Part shown: one piece after another, positions 6,945 to 7,771 of the stretch
Position numbering within the stretch: position 1 is the stretch's first letter
Layout of the letters: each line of letters starts with the position of its first letter
Assembly (NCBI GenBank): GCA_003156495.1
Contig: PMHC01000076.1
Location: 11,825-19,595, forward strand
DNA: 7,771 nucleotides
Direction of reading: 5' to 3'
From: Acidobacteriaceae bacterium
GTDB lineage: Bacteria; Acidobacteriota; Terriglobia; Terriglobales; Acidobacteriaceae
The notes under the pieces: generated by a model
Databases searched by the model: none
Told to the model about the DNA's origin: nothing
What the model saw: the letters and a program-made list of their open reading frames with translations, nothing else
Position numbers and translations under genes: made by a program

Positions 6945-7127
6945 ATGAAGTTTTTTCCCAAATCGCTAGAGAATACACTGTGCCATCTTGCCACTTATGC
7001 AGGGCTGCATAAGGCAACAACAACAACAACAACGGCAAGAAAATCGGGACTTCATGTTTCTTATATAACCACATTGTCCCTGGCCTGTCAAAACCAGTAT
7101 TTTACGGCCTTGCATAACTATTTTTAA
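6945..7127 (+). CDS. Doubtful 60-residue ORF with a run of six threonines
   Basis: The ORF encodes a 60-residue peptide with no recognisable family, signal peptide or transmembrane segment. AAGGA (6936-6940) lies 4 bp before the ATG, and AAAGG (6930-6934) gives a second, better spaced ribosome site. Residues 23-32 read KATTTTTTAR, encoded by five ACA codons and one ACG within a (CAA)n tract. Such a run recalls threonine-attenuation leader peptides, but there is no plus-strand gene downstream to regulate. The region also contains strong dyad symmetry, so the DNA may serve as RNA structure or a binding site instead. Real translation is unproven. Confidence 0.25.
   Translation: MKFFPKSLENTLCHLATYAGLHKATTTTTTARKSGLHVSYITTLSLACQNQYFTALHNYF
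6986..7040. repeat. Nested inverted repeat enclosing a (CAA)6 tract
   Basis: The outer arms TCTTGCC (6986-6992) and GGCAAGA (7034-7040) are exact complements. Inside lies a perfect 9-bp dyad, CTTATGCAG (6994-7002) and CTGCATAAG (7005-7013), separated by two G residues. Next to it is a 19-nt (CAA)6C tract (7015-7033). As RNA this would fold as an 8-bp hairpin beside an unstructured CA-rich strand, closed by a 7-bp stem. As DNA the inner dyad looks like a regulator-binding site. The symmetry is directly visible; the role is unknown. Confidence 0.55.
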
Positions 7128-7129
7128 AA

Positions 7130-7144
7130 ACAGTTTCTTACTGT
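7130..7144 (-). terminator. Weak hairpin with T-tract on the minus strand
   Basis: Read on the minus strand, ACAGT-AAGAA-ACTGT is followed directly by four T residues and then A residues. It could end transcription from the RluA-family gene, although it lies about 265 bp beyond that stop codon and the stem is only 5 bp. Confidence 0.2.
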
Positions 7145-7407
7145 CATTACGAGTTTCGGCCAACAAGATGGCTACATTTGTGGAAATGAAGAAGAGCGAC
7201 TGGGCGTGACTGCGGAACCGAACCGGCAAAAGAATAATTACGGTAAATTGCCAACTATTAATCTTCCAATATAAAAGCGTCGATAGCTTCGACAGCCACC
7301 ATGATCGGAGTGTAGTTATACTCGCTTGGTTAGAATTCGGAATGGCAGGATCGCGCGGCTTTCAGCGCCCCCATGATTTGATCCCAGCCGTTAACCTGCT
7401 GATGCAA

Positions 7408-7771
7408 TCAGAATCCGGAGGGCAAAGCTGCCTCAAGATTGATTTGTTCTCCGGTGATGGGGTGCTGGAATTTCAAAAATTGAGCGTGCAGCAAATATCC
7501 TCCATCGCCGGGTAGGCCAGGAAGATTTTCAAGAGGTTGGCCGTTTAATCCGTACAGAGGATCGCCAACCAGGGGATGCCCAATGGATGCCAGATGGATT
7601 CTGATTTGATGAGGGCGACCAGAATATAGGGCTACCTCAAATGTTGTTGTACTTGGGGTGCGTGAGATCACCTTTGCCAATGACTTTGACGGTTTGCCAC
7701 TTGGGTTGGCGGCCCACACGGAACCGATGCGCGGATGCGGTACGAGGCCGATGGGTGTGAGGATTTCGTAG
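7408..7771 (-). CDS. RluA-family RNA pseudouridine synthase, C-terminal part
   Basis: The C-terminal 120 residues of a pseudouridine synthase enter from the right edge; the frame is open at 7770. Enzymes of this family isomerise specific uridines of rRNA or tRNA to pseudouridine in the cytoplasm. The conserved block GRPHQIRIHLASIGHPLVGDPLYG, followed by LLHAQFLKFQHPITGE and a short tail to TGA at 7408-7410, is the standard C-terminal part of the RluA catalytic domain. The catalytic aspartate motif (HRLD-type) and any N-terminal S4 domain lie outside the window, so the RluC, RluD or other subtype and target site cannot be assigned. A GTG near 7719 is internal and not the true start, because conserved-looking sequence continues upstream of it. 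It is codirectional with the secreted-protein gene but separated by over 680 bp. Confidence 0.93.
   Translation of the reverse strand, partial: YEILTPIGLVPHPRIGSVWAANPSGKPSKSLAKVISRTPSTTTFEVALYSGRPHQIRIHLASIGHPLVGDPLYGLNGQPLENLPGLPGDGGYLLHAQFLKFQHPITGEQINLEAALPSGF

Larger units (their letters stand above)
6853..7407. other. Gene-poor intergenic region
   Basis: About 555 bp lie between the longest possible reading of the small secreted protein and the end of the RluA-family gene. No tRNA, rRNA, known riboswitch or IS terminus is recognisable. The stretch contains one doubtful plus-strand ORF (6945-7127), a nested inverted repeat with a (CAA)6 tract (6986-7040), and a small hairpin (7130-7144). 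Downstream of 7145 to 7407 I see only short reading frames with no recognisable product. Promoter elements for the minus-strand secreted-protein gene should lie at the left side of this region, but no convincing pair stands out. Confidence 0.6.

Noticed and set aside
7015..7033. CRISPR-like or minisatellite array
   Set aside because: It is a simple trinucleotide tract of six CAA units with no spacers.
6945..7127. Threonine operon attenuator
   Set aside because: The Thr run is suggestive, but the next gene is on the opposite strand and no terminator/antiterminator arrangement with a downstream biosynthetic gene is present.

Overview
The window most likely comes from a member of the Acidobacteriota (class Terriglobia-like). 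The main reason is the large Oar-type TonB-dependent receptor, which has an N-terminal carboxypeptidase-regulatory-like domain and is typical of that phylum. A secreted protein carrying an 'LPDAP' segment and DPRY / SRLLVT.SDSG / YYPQRDR blocks, a type I associate with Acidobacteriota, points the same way. Base composition looks moderate, near 50% G+C by eye. I have no database evidence, so the taxonomy is an inference.

Left part (1-2259), an efflux-type regulatory locus. The N-terminal 197 residues of an RND/HlyD-type periplasmic adaptor lipoprotein run off the left edge on the minus strand. A secreted, probably outer-membrane protein of unknown function (730-1581) diverges from it on the plus strand and is followed 33 bp later by a TetR/AcrR-family repressor (1615-2259). 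A perfect 10-bp inverted repeat (606-635) lies in the divergent intergenic region and is the obvious candidate operator. The simplest model is that the TetR protein controls both the efflux transcript and its own operon from this site.

Middle (2260-6723), a minus-strand cluster of exported proteins. In transcription order these are a small secreted protein with a possible NIPSNAP/Dabb-like alpha-beta fold (6723-6217), a 953-residue TonB-dependent receptor (5997-3136), and a flavodoxin-like protein with an apparent Tat signal (3092-2511). All three have export signals, and the last two are only 43 bp apart. The receptor's substrate cannot be read from the sequence. An exported HemG-type flavodoxin beside a TonB receptor suggests redox processing of an imported compound, but this is a hypothesis. 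A 10-bp-stem hairpin without a U-tract (2404-2427) separates this cluster from the convergent tetR gene.

Right part (6724-7771). About 680 bp carry no convincing gene. They hold one small plus-strand ORF with a Shine-Dalgarno sequence and six consecutive Thr codons (6945-7127), which overlaps an inverted repeat followed by a (CAA)6 tract. The window ends in the C-terminal 120 residues of a minus-strand RluA-family pseudouridine synthase that continues past the right edge.

The most notable items are the TetR-operator layout, the exported flavodoxin next to the TonB receptor, and the nested inverted repeat with CAA tract in the right-hand gap. None of them proves a new system.
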